DNA of 64,000 nt, from contig CAKQWJ010000006.1 in assembly GCA_934278925.1 (NCBI GenBank), forward strand, positions 41,902 to 105,901, given 5' to 3'. The notes below the pieces were generated by a model. That model saw only the letters and a list, made by a program, of their open reading frames with translations. It was not told the DNA's origin and did not search any database. Source of the DNA: an uncultured Clostridia bacterium (GTDB taxonomy: Bacteria > Bacillota > Clostridia > Peptostreptococcales > Anaerovoracaceae). The translations under genes and the position numbers were made by a program. Positions 17,611-26,580 of the stretch are shown here, one piece after another (position 1 is the stretch's first letter; each line of letters starts with the position of its first letter).

Positions 17611-18606
17611 CTAAATCGTTCCGAAGTATGCAATCACACCCAGAACCGCTGTTACTGCACAAAACATATACACTACGTTGTATTCCTTCATTCCGCCCAA
17701 TTCGAAGTGATGGTGCAGCGGAGCCATTCGGAAGATTCTCTTCCCGCCGGTCTTCCGGAAGTACGCCACTTGGATGATTACCGAAAGGGCCTCAAGCACG
17801 TAGATCAATCCCACCAGCGGAAGGAGGAATTCCTTTCCCGTTACCACTGCGATTCCGGAAAGTACGCCGCCCAGTGCCATTGAGCCGGTATCACCCATGA
17901 AAATTTTGGCCGGGTAATGATTGAACAGAAGAAATCCAATCAATGCACCCGCTACCACGGTTCCGCTGACGGTCAGAATGGTGTCCCCATCCTTCCATCC
18001 GATGACGGCGAAGGTGATTCCCACGATGGCAGTTACGCCGGCTGCCAGTCCATCCAGTCCATCGGTGAGGTTCACCGCATTGGACATGGCGATTTCCACG
18101 AACATTACAAACGGAATGTACAGAATTCCAAAGCTTACGCTGATCTTCAGAAACGGAATGAACAGGTCTTCCCGTCCGGTCCGCATCATATAGAACGCCA
18201 GGCCGATGCTGAACACGGCCTGCATGATTAACTTCTGCTTCGCCGTCAATCCCAGATTTTCCTTCTTGGCGATTTTGTTGAAGTCATCGATAAATCCGAT
18301 GGCCCCAAAAGCAAGCATCGTCAGAACGATGGCCACCGCATCTCGCACCAGATGCGGATTTGCCCAGGATTTGGTCGGGTCTGAAACCCGAATCATGAAT
18401 ACCGCCATTCCGGCCACAATGCCGATGAAAATGGCAATTCCGCCCATCGTCGGTGTACCCTGTTTCTTGAGGTGAGCCTTCGGGCCTTCTTCCCGGATAT
18501 ACTGACCGAACTGTTTCCGATGAAAATACGGAATCAATCCGTAGGTCAGCAGTGCGGTAACCGCCAGTGGCATAACGAAATATAGAATTACGTCCAATAG
18601 TGTCAT
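17611..18606 (-). CDS. mraY: Phospho-N-acetylmuramoyl-pentapeptide transferase
   Basis: Forms lipid I from UDP-MurNAc-pentapeptide and undecaprenyl phosphate. Polytopic membrane enzyme with the catalytic aspartate motifs GFIDDFNK (about 100) and NLTDGLDGLAAG, and the C-terminal histidine loop RMAPLHHHFELGG. I start at the ATG at 18606 (331 aa) after AAGGAAAA; the longer frame to 18672 needs a TTG, overlaps murF by 23 bp and adds a hydrophilic segment unlike the family. Confidence 0.96.
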   Translation of the reverse strand: MTLLDVILYFVMPLAVTALLTYGLIPYFHRKQFGQYIREEGPKAHLKKQGTPTMGGIAIFIGIVAGMAVFMIRVSDPTKSWANPHLVRDAVAIVLTMLAFGAIGFIDDFNKIAKKENLGLTAKQKLIMQAVFSIGLAFYMMRTGREDLFIPFLKISVSFGILYIPFVMFVEIAMSNAVNLTDGLDGLAAGVTAIVGITFAVIGWKDGDTILTVSGTVVAGALIGFLLFNHYPAKIFMGDTGSMALGGVLSGIAVVTGKEFLLPLVGLIYVLEALSVIIQVAYFRKTGGKRIFRMAPLHHHFELGGMKEYNVVYMFCAVTAVLGVIAYFGTI

Positions 18607-18649
18607 TTTCTCTGTTTTCCTTTTCTTTTTTATTTCCGTTCCTATTGTA

Positions 18650-20056
18650 CTACTCTGTGATTGCTGTGACAAATTTTTCCAGCGCCATAGAACGAGATGC
18701 TTTCACATAGACCAAATCGCCGGCCTGAAGCATCGGGCGAACCGCTTTTGCAGCGTCTTCCCGGTTCTCATAGTACAGAACCTTCAAATCTGAAGATGCC
18801 GATTTTCCCCCTTCTGCAATGGCTTTGCCGTTCTCTCCGATGGCCACCAGAATATCCACCGGCTTGGAAGCCGCATATTCTCCTACGCTTCGGTGAAGCT
18901 GTTCCGAATGATCTCCAAGTTCGAACATGCTTCCTAATACAGCGATTTTTCTCTTTCCCGGGCTGTTCACCAGCACGTCGATTCCGGCCTTCATGGATTC
19001 CGGACTGGCATTGTAGGTATCGTTAATGACGGAGTAGTCCGCCCCTTTCACCACGCTGAGCCGGTTTGCGTTTGTCTCTACCTCACGAAGAGCTTCTACG
19101 GACTCTTCCATGGTTATTCCAAAGACTTCTCCGATGGCCATAGCCAGCACCGCATTTCCCAAGTTATGGGCACCGATAACCGGCAGTTTAAGGGTAACCG
19201 TCTCTCCATCGTGGGTCACATCACATTGAACGCCTTCAATGCCCCGATCACGAATATCCGAAAGATGATAATCTTCGCCGCCTTTCGAACCCACCGTAAC
19301 GATTCTCGCATCGGACGGCTGATGGCGCTGCGCATTTTCTTTTGTGAGAATATCGGAATCCGTATTGATTACCAATGTATTCTCCGAAGTGAATCCGGTG
19401 GATACTCGAAGTTTCTCTTCCAGCAGCTTCTCCCGAGTACCGTACACCTCCAGGTGGGAGGTGCCCACGTTGGTGATTACCGCTGCCTCCGGCTTCGCAA
19501 TCCGAGACAGGTCACCCATGGCACTGCCGTAGCCTGCACCCATTTCGATGACCGCAACCTGAATATCTTCCGCAAAGGAAAATGCCGTCAGCGGAATGCC
19601 GAATTCGCTGTTCAGGTTTCCCGGCGTCTTACCCGTGCGGTAGCGGCTTCGGAGTACGCTGTAAAGGAATTCCTTTGTGCCGGTTTTTCCCACGCTTCCG
19701 GTCACGCCAACCTTTCGGAGGCCGCTCCAGTCATCCAAATATTTTTCGCCCAGGTCCATCAGCGCCAGACGGGTATCCGGTACCAGAATGACGTTCACAT
19801 CTTTCTTAGCGCCCATCTTTTCCGCCCATTCCGAATCGGACACCACCACGTTCCGGCATCCCTTCTCATATACATCCGGCAGAAACCGATGTGCATCGGC
19901 TCGCTCTCCGATGATGGCAAAGAACAGACATTCCGCCGGGATATCCCGGGAGTCGATGGACACGGCGGTGACGCTGTCGTGTCGGTTTTCCTCCGCCCTT
20001 GCGTAAATTTTTCCTTTTACCGCCGCTGCAATGTATTCCAGACTCGTTCGCTTCAT
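18650..20056 (-). CDS. murF: UDP-MurNAc-tripeptide--D-Ala-D-Ala ligase
   Basis: Completes the cytoplasmic pentapeptide precursor. 468 aa with an N-terminal domain (1-95), the P-loop region VTGSVGKTGTKEF near residue 112, the central ATPase domain and a C-terminal domain with NDTYNASPESMKAGI. The P-loop reads GKTGTKE where many MurF proteins have GKTTTK; the key Lys and first Thr remain, so activity is expected. 27 bp downstream of the PBP gene, in the dcw operon. Confidence 0.96.
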   Translation of the reverse strand: MKRTSLEYIAAAVKGKIYARAEENRHDSVTAVSIDSRDIPAECLFFAIIGERADAHRFLPDVYEKGCRNVVVSDSEWAEKMGAKKDVNVILVPDTRLALMDLGEKYLDDWSGLRKVGVTGSVGKTGTKEFLYSVLRSRYRTGKTPGNLNSEFGIPLTAFSFAEDIQVAVIEMGAGYGSAMGDLSRIAKPEAAVITNVGTSHLEVYGTREKLLEEKLRVSTGFTSENTLVINTDSDILTKENAQRHQPSDARIVTVGSKGGEDYHLSDIRDRGIEGVQCDVTHDGETVTLKLPVIGAHNLGNAVLAMAIGEVFGITMEESVEALREVETNANRLSVVKGADYSVINDTYNASPESMKAGIDVLVNSPGKRKIAVLGSMFELGDHSEQLHRSVGEYAASKPVDILVAIGENGKAIAEGGKSASSDLKVLYYENREDAAKAVRPMLQAGDLVYVKASRSMALEKFVTAITE

Positions 20057-20083
20057 TTTCTTTCATTCCTTCTTTTTATAATC

Positions 20084-22123
20084 TTATTTGCTGTACAGAT
20101 ATACCGTGCTGTGCGGGGATACCTTTGTTCCGGATTTCGGATACTGATCCACCACATGGAAGGATTTCCCGCTGTCCGCCGGTACCGCCTTGTATTTCAA
20201 TCCTCTTGCGGAAAGGTAATTGATGGCGCTCTTGCTGTTCATTCCGGAGACTTTCGGAACAATCACCTTGGTCTCCTGATCTCTGCTTTCATTCTTGGCG
20301 TATTTCTTGCTGACACCCAGATACGGAAGCACATTGGACATGATCCGCTTCACAATCGGTCCCGCATTCACCGCACCGAATTCGCTTCCCTTCGGACGGG
20401 TCACCATGACCAGAACCGTCACCTGCGGATCGTCCATCGGTGCCATTGCGATAAAAGAAGCCACCGTATCGCTGGAGTAGCCGCCGTTGGATGCGATATT
20501 CGCCGTTCCGGTCTTGCCGCCGATACGGTATCCCGGGATGTAGGCCGCACCGCCGCCGCCCTTCTCCACGTAATACTGCATGATTTCCCGCATCTTGTCC
20601 GCCACTTCCGTAGATACCACCTTTCGAACCTTGGTATCCTTTATGGTCTGCACCGTCTTTCCGTCACTGTCCAGAATCTTCCGGACCACTTTCGGTTTCA
20701 TCAAGTTTCCGTCATTTCCCAAGGCATTGATGGCACACATCAGCTGAATCGGGGTGATGGCGATACCCTGTCCGAAGCCGGTGGTCGCCAAATCCACATC
20801 TCCCAGATTGGTCGGATTCTTTACGATGGAATTTCCCTCTCCCGGCAGATCGATGCCGGTCTTGTCATCAAATCCGAAAAGGTCGATATAATCGTAAAAT
20901 CTCTTGGATCCCATGTTCAGGGCCACCCGAGCCATCGCCGGGTTGCAGGAATTTCCCACCGCCTGCTTCAGTGATTCTGTGCCGTGGGCCGTTCCCCAGC
21001 AGTTGATTCTTGTTCCGTTCACCACGATGTAACCCGGGCACTTGTACCGAGATTTCCGATTCGCACTTCCGGAATCCAATGCCGAAGCCGCCGTTACCAA
21101 CTTGAAGGTGGAACCCGGTTCATAGACACCGCTGATAATCGGGTTTGTCCACATCCGGCTCAGGTACTCACTCTGCTTGGCATCGGATAGTTTGCTGAAC
21201 TGCTTTAACGCATACGGATCCGACGGTTCATACGGATTATTCGGATCGTAACTCGGATAGTTCACCATAGCCAGCACATCGCCGGTTTTCGGACTCATTA
21301 TAACACAGCTGATGGATTCGGCACGGGTCTTCTTTTCTCCCGCTGCCACTGCCTCCTCTGCGTAATTCTGAATTACACCGTCGATGGTGGTGACGATGCC
21401 CTTGCCGTCTTCCGCTTGATAGTATTTTCGATTTCCGTTGAACAGGGTATTCCCCTGGCTGTCGGTGGTGCTGAGCTTTCGTCCCTTCACCCCGGTGAGC
21501 AGTGCGTTGTACTGGTACTCCAGTCCGCTTCTTCCGCTGTTGTTGGAATCCACGAAGCCGACGACGTGGGAAGCGAAGTCCTTGTTCGGATAACTCCGGG
21601 CCATGGACGTCTTCACCACCACGCTGTCGTCATACAGTTTCTGAAGTGCTTTTACATCATCTCTCTTCAGACCGTCTGCCAGTTTAATCAGGTTGTCCTT
21701 GTTTTCAAATTTCTTCTTGAGCTCCTTCTCGCTGAGCCCGGTGTATTTCGACAGGTTTTTCAGGACTTTCTTTCGTTCGTCCTCTGTAATTTTCTTATCC
21801 TTGTACAGACTTTGAGAATACACGTACAGCTCGTATTCCGTTACGCTTTGTGCCAGCGGATTCATATTGGCATCATAGATTGTTCCACGCACCGGGTCGA
21901 TGGTGGTATCCTGATCCTGCATCTCCGTCGCCTTCTCATTCAAATCGTCTCCCCGAACAATTTGCCAATAGGCCAGCCGGAAGGTCAGCACCGTAAACAT
22001 CAACACCACCAGCATGAATCCGATGCCCAGCCGACGTCGATTCTCATCCGCCACCCCGGTTCTCCGGGACATGGCCTCGTCTATTCTCTTTTTCTTCGTA
22101 CTCTTACGGGGTTTGTTGCTCAT
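20084..22123 (-). CDS. Class B penicillin-binding protein with PASTA domain (FtsI/SpoVD type)
   Basis: Septal transpeptidase that crosslinks peptidoglycan. 679 aa: a basic cytoplasmic tail, one membrane anchor at about 33-52, a dimerisation domain, and a transpeptidase domain with Ser338 in the STFK motif, the SCN motif at 392-394 and KTG at 537-539. One PASTA domain occupies about 612-679 (VIVPKVSGMNSKSAINYL). In spore formers this architecture fits SpoVD, otherwise the vegetative FtsI/PBP2B. It is the only PBP in this cluster, so the division role is favoured but not proven. Confidence 0.94.
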   Translation of the reverse strand: MSNKPRKSTKKKRIDEAMSRRTGVADENRRRLGIGFMLVVLMFTVLTFRLAYWQIVRGDDLNEKATEMQDQDTTIDPVRGTIYDANMNPLAQSVTEYELYVYSQSLYKDKKITEDERKKVLKNLSKYTGLSEKELKKKFENKDNLIKLADGLKRDDVKALQKLYDDSVVVKTSMARSYPNKDFASHVVGFVDSNNSGRSGLEYQYNALLTGVKGRKLSTTDSQGNTLFNGNRKYYQAEDGKGIVTTIDGVIQNYAEEAVAAGEKKTRAESISCVIMSPKTGDVLAMVNYPSYDPNNPYEPSDPYALKQFSKLSDAKQSEYLSRMWTNPIISGVYEPGSTFKLVTAASALDSGSANRKSRYKCPGYIVVNGTRINCWGTAHGTESLKQAVGNSCNPAMARVALNMGSKRFYDYIDLFGFDDKTGIDLPGEGNSIVKNPTNLGDVDLATTGFGQGIAITPIQLMCAINALGNDGNLMKPKVVRKILDSDGKTVQTIKDTKVRKVVSTEVADKMREIMQYYVEKGGGGAAYIPGYRIGGKTGTANIASNGGYSSDTVASFIAMAPMDDPQVTVLVMVTRPKGSEFGAVNAGPIVKRIMSNVLPYLGVSKKYAKNESRDQETKVIVPKVSGMNSKSAINYLSARGLKYKAVPADSGKSFHVVDQYPKSGTKVSPHSTVYLYSK

Positions 22124-22187
22124 TCCTTATATCCACAAAAAACCACTACCCCGAAAAGACGGAGTGTGGTTTCAATTATCCATGAAA

Positions 22188-22580
22188 TTAGTTATAGGCT
22201 TCTTTCTTTATCGTGTCCGCCAGACTGCTGCCCTGTTTCTCGTCATCCCGAATGGTGATGTAATTGCTCTCGTCCGGCTGAACCATCCCATACTTTTTCG
22301 TGGCAATCGTTTCCACCTTTTCAATGCTGGTGGCATCGTTAATCTGCTCGTTCAGCGAATCGATTTCTGCCTGAAGAACATCATTTCGTGCTGCCAGGGT
22401 GTTGTTCTGCTGCTGCAGATTCGTGGAATACGCTGCCATAAAAACAATTCCCAGGAGCAGCAGAGCACCGCAAAGAATATATTTAATTGCGATCTTGTAT
22501 TGTGCTGCAGCTGCCTGTGTCGTCGTCTTTGTTCTTCGTCTTACAACTGCTTTTCTGCCGGTATTTACCGCTGTACTCAT
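22188..22580 (-). CDS. ftsL: FtsL/DivIC-like septum initiator
   Basis: 130-aa bitopic protein: basic cytoplasmic N-terminus (1-33), one transmembrane helix at about 34-52 and an extracellular heptad-repeat coiled coil (NNTLAARNDVLQAEIDSLNEQI) followed by KYGMVQPDESNYI. This layout and its place between rsmH and the PBP gene identify FtsL, although the primary sequence is poorly conserved and DivIC is structurally alike. Its ATG at 22580 has an AGGAGG site. Confidence 0.85.
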   Translation of the reverse strand: MSTAVNTGRKAVVRRRTKTTTQAAAAQYKIAIKYILCGALLLLGIVFMAAYSTNLQQQNNTLAARNDVLQAEIDSLNEQINDATSIEKVETIATKKYGMVQPDESNYITIRDDEKQGSSLADTIKKEAYN

Positions 22581-22610
22581 TGCTTCCTCCTGTATATTAT
22601 TGCTATCTTT

Positions 22611-23543
22611 CTATATTTTCTCTATGACGCGAAGCTTTGCACTCCGCGCTCTCGGATTCTCCTCCAGTTCCCGTTCTCCCGGAGCAATTGGCTTTCGAGT
22701 AATCTTTCGCACATCCGCCTTCTTCCCGCACACGCATACCGGAAATTCCGGCGGACAGGTGCACGGATTCAGCCGAGCGTTAAAAGCTTCCTTTACCATC
22801 CGGTCTTCCAGTGAATGGAAGGTGATGATGGCCAATCTTCCGCCCGGAGCCAGAATATCCGGAAGGCGCTCCACCGCCGTCTTCAGATGTTCCAGTTCTC
22901 CGTTTACCTCAATTCGAATGGCCTGAAACGTCCGCTTCGCCGGATGCGGTCCGTTTCGTCTTGCCGAAGCCGGAATGGCCGCTTTAATCACCTCCACCAG
23001 TTCTCCGGTGGTTTCAATCGGCTTCTCCTCTCGGCGGCGCACGATGAACTGCGCAATTCGAGATGCCCATCGTTCTTCACCGTATTCTTTGATGATTCGG
23101 TGGAGTTCTTTTTCATCGTATTCGTTAACCACGTTATACGCCGTAAAACTGTCGTCTTCATTCATCCGCATATCCATCGGCGCATCGTGCATGTAGGAAA
23201 ATCCCCGTTCCGCCGTATCCAACTGAAACGAGGATACGCCCAGATCCAACAGAATTCCGTCCACCGGCTGCCCTGCCGTCTCCAGAATTCGATCCACCTC
23301 GGAATAGTTGGAATGGAGAAATATTTTTTTACAAGAATAAGGTTCCAAGCGCTTCCGGGAGGCTTCCAGTGCAGCCGTATCCCGGTCCACTGCCAGGAGT
23401 GTGCCCGCTTCGGATAACCGCTCGCAGATTCCGGAAGAATGCCCGCCGCCGCCGGTGGTTCCGTCCACATAGAACCCATCCGGCCGGATGTTCAAGGATT
23501 CCATTACTTCGTCGTATAGTACCGGTACATGTCTGAATGTCAT
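22611..23543 (-). CDS. rsmH: 16S rRNA (cytosine(1402)-N(4))-methyltransferase
   Basis: 310-aa SAM-dependent methyltransferase (MraW) acting on C1402 of 16S rRNA. Begins MTFRHVPVLYDEVMESL; SAM motif VDGTTGGGGHSSGI near residue 25; LLDLGVSSFQLD and the family C-terminal block with RPHPAKRTFQAIRIEVN-like sequence (here NGPHPAKRTFQAIRI). The start at 23543 fits the family and follows the mraZ stop by 8 bp; the upstream extension to 23642 overlaps mraZ and is not homologous. Confidence 0.97.
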   Translation of the reverse strand: MTFRHVPVLYDEVMESLNIRPDGFYVDGTTGGGGHSSGICERLSEAGTLLAVDRDTAALEASRKRLEPYSCKKIFLHSNYSEVDRILETAGQPVDGILLDLGVSSFQLDTAERGFSYMHDAPMDMRMNEDDSFTAYNVVNEYDEKELHRIIKEYGEERWASRIAQFIVRRREEKPIETTGELVEVIKAAIPASARRNGPHPAKRTFQAIRIEVNGELEHLKTAVERLPDILAPGGRLAIITFHSLEDRMVKEAFNARLNPCTCPPEFPVCVCGKKADVRKITRKPIAPGERELEENPRARSAKLRVIEKI

Positions 23544-23551
23544 TTTCGCCT

Positions 23552-23983
23552 CTATATATCGTATTCTTCTAGCTTTGCAATAAATTCTTCGTCGTTGAAC
23601 ATGTTCTCGCTTTCGGAGTCGTTGTAGACCTCCTTGCTCCACACCTCAATCTTATCCATGGCACCCAAAGTAATCAGGTCCTTCGTGATGGAAGCGTACG
23701 TCTTGAGGTTCTGGGGAATCAGGATTCGTCCCTGGGAATCCAGCTGGCATTCGCTGGCGTTGGAGAAGAATTCCCGGATGAACCGTCGCATATCCCGGTC
23801 CGTCTGGCGGAGCTTCCGCATCTTCGCCACCAGCTCTTCCCAATCCTCCATGGTATAGATGTAAAGACAGGTATCAAAACCGCGGGCCAGCATGCATTTG
23901 CCGCCCAGCTGATTCCGATACTTCGACGGAACGATCATTCTATTCTTATTGTCAATAGAATTTTCATAAGTGCCCGTGAACAT
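23552..23983 (-). CDS. mraZ: Transcriptional regulator MraZ
   Basis: 143 aa with two SpoVT/AbrB-like swapped-hairpin modules, beginning MFTGTYENSIDNKNRMIVPSKYR and with ASECQLDSQGRILIPQNL in the second half. MraZ forms rings and binds repeated boxes in front of the dcw operon to regulate it. It is the first gene of the 12-kb division cluster, and three box repeats lie just upstream of it. Confidence 0.96.
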   Translation of the reverse strand: MFTGTYENSIDNKNRMIVPSKYRNQLGGKCMLARGFDTCLYIYTMEDWEELVAKMRKLRQTDRDMRRFIREFFSNASECQLDSQGRILIPQNLKTYASITKDLITLGAMDKIEVWSKEVYNDSESENMFNDEEFIAKLEEYDI

Positions 23984-24025
23984 AGCTGCCTTCCTGAATT
24001 TTCCTACACGTCTCGACTGTAATTT

Positions 24026-24062
24026 AGTATATGCTCCATTTTAAACCACTTCACCCCACTTT
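24026..24062 (-). promoter_or_regulatory. MraZ box array and promoter of the dcw operon
   Basis: Reading the minus strand from 24062 there are three back-to-back decamers: AAAGTGGGGT (24062-24053), GAAGTGGTTT (24052-24043) and AAAATGGAGC (24042-24033), consensus RAARTGGNNN with exact 10-bp spacing. This matches known MraZ operators, which are GTGG/TGGG boxes repeated every helical turn. A TATACT -10 element follows at 24031-24026. No good -35 element is present; the boxes occupy that position, so MraZ binding should directly affect polymerase. Confidence 0.85.
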
Positions 24063-24107
24063 TCAACAAAAACCACCAAAAAACATATTTCCTCCCCCCT
24101 TTTCCAT

Positions 24108-24136
24108 AAAAAAAGAACCGCTGCATTGCTGCAGCG
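24108..24136 (-). terminator. Intrinsic terminator after the thioesterase gene
   Basis: On the minus strand a perfect 7-bp stem CGCTGCA / TGCAGCG with a GCAA tetraloop is followed by GGTTC and seven T residues. It lies 25 bp after the thioesterase stop and separates that operon from mraZ. Confidence 0.9.
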
Positions 24137-24160
24137 ATTCTCGCACTTCTGCATATTCCG

Positions 24161-24916
24161 TTATTTCCAACGTTTCAATCCGAATACCGCATGAACGTTG
24201 TCTTCCCCGTTCGCTTCGGTTTTAAAATAGATGATTTTATCCGCACGCGAGTCTAGTTTTCCCGGGTCCAAAAAATCACTTCGAAGGATTTTCAGTTCAC
24301 TGCCCAGCGGCGCCTCGTGCACGAACCGCATGTTCAGGGAAGTGATGCAATATTCCTCCACATTCGGAATGCAATCATACAAACAGTTGTAATACCGGGC
24401 GTTGTTCATGTGGCCGTTAATGTCGGTCAACGTCAGCGTTACCGGCACCGTTCCGCCGTCCTCCCATTCCATCGTCTTTGGAATCCGAAATCTCGTCGGA
24501 ATTCCCAGCTCCGGTTCCCGATCCTCCGGGTAGGAAGACATGTCGTACTCACTCTGAAGTACCAGTTTCCGGGTATCCACGTCTACCAGCGCCCAATTGC
24601 TGTATGCCCGTGCCACCAGTTCTCCTTCCAAATAGAGCTCATACGCCCGAGGGAAATTCGCTGCCTTCCCCGGTACCACCCAGGTGTCACAATCCACATG
24701 GGCATACTTGTATATCGGCCGCATTATTTCCACGCTCATACGGCTGACCACAAAAGCTTTCCGTTCTTCCCGGTAGATTAATCCGTAGTCTTTATCCGTA
24801 TCGTGCATCTGATGATCTGCCGTTTCCTGGAGATACTGCACCAGTGCCGTCGGTGTCAACGCATCGTGGCGGTCGATTTCATAAGACCTTGTCTCAAAAG
24901 ACTTTGTATATTTCAT
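24161..24916 (-). CDS. Acyl-ACP thioesterase
   Basis: 251-aa double-hotdog protein of the FatA/FatB-like bacterial family that releases fatty acids from acyl carrier protein. The N-terminal hotdog has YEIDRHDALTPTALVQYLQETA; the second has the catalytic-type motif D165-x-N167-x-H169 (DINGHMNNARYYN). Clostridia use such enzymes for fatty acid release or lipid tailoring; the chain length cannot be inferred. It is the last gene of a yitT-SDR-thioesterase run and ends at a terminator. Confidence 0.9.
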   Translation of the reverse strand: MKYTKSFETRSYEIDRHDALTPTALVQYLQETADHQMHDTDKDYGLIYREERKAFVVSRMSVEIMRPIYKYAHVDCDTWVVPGKAANFPRAYELYLEGELVARAYSNWALVDVDTRKLVLQSEYDMSSYPEDREPELGIPTRFRIPKTMEWEDGGTVPVTLTLTDINGHMNNARYYNCLYDCIPNVEEYCITSLNMRFVHEAPLGSELKILRSDFLDPGKLDSRADKIIYFKTEANGEDNVHAVFGLKRWK

Positions 24917-24928
24917 CCGTTTTACCCC

Positions 24929-25588
24929 TTACATTTGAATCAATTGTCCGGTGATTCCGTCTGCATCCCGAGATGCCAGGAATCGCACCGCACCGCCCAA
25001 TTTCGATTCCGCTTCTTCCCGATTCGAAAGAAGAAGCCCGTTCACACGAATTCGCTTATCCCGCAGCGAATGGGCCAGAGACTGAACCATCCCCTTCAGG
25101 GCCGACTGCAGCATGTTCTCCGCCAAAGACATCGGTTCGGACGTTTCCCCATCCGAATTCCCGGATTGCAGCAGAAGAATCACGCTTCCCCCATCCCCCA
25201 TCAAGGGCAGCATGGTCTGCAGGTAGAAACCCACGGCATCCAAATTCTTCATTAGGATTTCCCGGTCCTTGCTCCAATCTTCCGGCGGCTGTTCCCGATT
25301 CAGCTCCGGAAGAATGTTGCACACCAACGTATCCAGCCGGTCCTCCATGAATTCTTTCACCACATCTGCGGCAAACTCCATGGAATTACGGTTAAATACG
25401 TTGCATTTGATGTTCAGCGCTCCGGTTTCCCGGCTCAGTTCCAGCGCTTCCTTATATCGATTCCGACAGAAAAAGGCGGTGGTGGCTCCCCGATCGGTAA
25501 AAGCACGCACTAACGATTCCCCTCGGTTTCCGGTTCCCTCTGCAATCAGGACATGCCGGCTTTTTTTATTTTCACTTTCCAGAAGCAT
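24929..25588 (-). CDS. SDR-fold protein lacking the usual catalytic motif
   Basis: 219 aa with an SDR-like Rossmann layout: strand-turn-helix HVLIAEGTGNRGESLVRAF, a FFCRNR second strand end, VCNILPE where NAG usually occurs, and a C-terminal VNGLLLSN. The TGxxxGxG loop is altered to EGTGNRGE and the YxxxK pair is missing: the equivalent helix reads SLAENMLQSALKGMVQSLAH. It may bind a nucleotide but standard dehydrogenase chemistry is unlikely. Starts at ATG 25588 after GGGAGGAAG, overlapping yitT by 17 bp, and lies 12 bp before the thioesterase, so a lipid-related accessory role is possible. Confidence 0.8.
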   Translation of the reverse strand: MLLESENKKSRHVLIAEGTGNRGESLVRAFTDRGATTAFFCRNRYKEALELSRETGALNIKCNVFNRNSMEFAADVVKEFMEDRLDTLVCNILPELNREQPPEDWSKDREILMKNLDAVGFYLQTMLPLMGDGGSVILLLQSGNSDGETSEPMSLAENMLQSALKGMVQSLAHSLRDKRIRVNGLLLSNREEAESKLGGAVRFLASRDADGITGQLIQM

Positions 25589-26450
25589 TCTGACTTCCTC
25601 CCTTTCGGCCCCATGTGTGACTCATAATCTCACTTACATTATACACCGAAACGAAGGCATCCGGATCCACCTTATCGATTAAATTAATCAGGGTCACGTA
25701 CTCCTGACGATTTACGATGATGTTCAATTCCTTGTATTGATGATAGTCGAATGCACCGGTTGCCTCGTAGAAGGTCGCTCCGCTGTGCATCACGTTGATG
25801 ACGTAATCCCGAATTTCTTCAATATGATTCGACACCACGCACACCTTCTTCTTAATGCTAAAGCCAAAGAGGAAGTGATCCAGCACGATTCCCTGACAAT
25901 AGGTTCCCAGAATACTCAGCAGTCCGGTTTTGACATCGTAGATGAAAATGGATGGGATTGCCACCGCCATTCCGCAGACGGACATGGCAGTTCCCAACTC
26001 CATATGGAAATATTTATTCATAATTTTGGTGATTACATCCAGTCCGCCGGAGGATGCGTTGTTCATGAACAAGAGGGATGCTCCCAATGCATAGAGGAAC
26101 AGGAATCCCAGCATATCCAGGAACTGATCTCCCATCAGCGACTGCATGTTCGGATAGATTTTTTCCAGGATTCGAATTACGATTGGCAGCAGAATGGACG
26201 GGTACAGGGTTCGATATGTGAACTCCTTTCCCACAAAAATAGCGGACAGCAGCAGGCAGATTCCGTTCAGAATAATCAGAAGAGTACCTACCGTCATCGG
26301 AACAAATTTTGCAATCAACACTGCCAGACCGGAGATACTTCCTACCGCCAAATGGCTTGGAGTCAGGAAGAAAAACACCGCAAAGGAAGCGATAATGGTT
26401 CCGATTGTAATAATAATATAATCCCGAATGCGTTCTTTTGTACTTTTCAC
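25572..26450 (-). CDS. YitT family membrane protein (DUF161/DUF2179)
   Basis: About 292 aa with five to six transmembrane helices (residues about 12-185) and a cytoplasmic DUF2179 domain at the C-terminus (about 205-285, MHSGATFYEATGAFDYHQYKELNIIVNRQEY). YitT proteins are widespread in Bacillota; transport function is suspected but unproven. The start is a GTG at 26450, 7 nt after GGAG; a TTG one codon earlier is also possible. A sigma-A-like promoter lies upstream. Overlaps the SDR gene by 17 bp. Confidence 0.92.
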   Translation of the reverse strand: MKSTKERIRDYIIITIGTIIASFAVFFFLTPSHLAVGSISGLAVLIAKFVPMTVGTLLIILNGICLLLSAIFVGKEFTYRTLYPSILLPIVIRILEKIYPNMQSLMGDQFLDMLGFLFLYALGASLLFMNNASSGGLDVITKIMNKYFHMELGTAMSVCGMAVAIPSIFIYDVKTGLLSILGTYCQGIVLDHFLFGFSIKKKVCVVSNHIEEIRDYVINVMHSGATFYEATGAFDYHQYKELNIIVNRQEYVTLINLIDKVDPDAFVSVYNVSEIMSHTWGRKGGSQNASGK

Positions 26451-26499
26451 CAAATTTCTCCTTTATTTACCATAAAAATTTATCTTCAGCCAACAAAAG

Positions 26500-26528
26500 A
26501 TTATACCATTTGTTATAAAAAAGTCATG
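26500..26528 (-). promoter_or_regulatory. Probable promoter of yitT operon
   Basis: Minus strand: CATGAC (26528-26523), 17-bp spacer, TATAAT (26505-26500), about 50 bp before the start codon. The -10 is perfect, the -35 weak. Confidence 0.6.
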
Positions 26529-26580
26529 TTCTTTTTTTAATACATTCTGAGCAATTTGAACGTCTTGGTTCCTCCTTTTG

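Noticed and set aside
18650..20056. MurF with an altered P-loop as an inactive enzyme
   Set aside because: GKTGTKE keeps the essential Lys and Thr, and the rest of the protein is normal.
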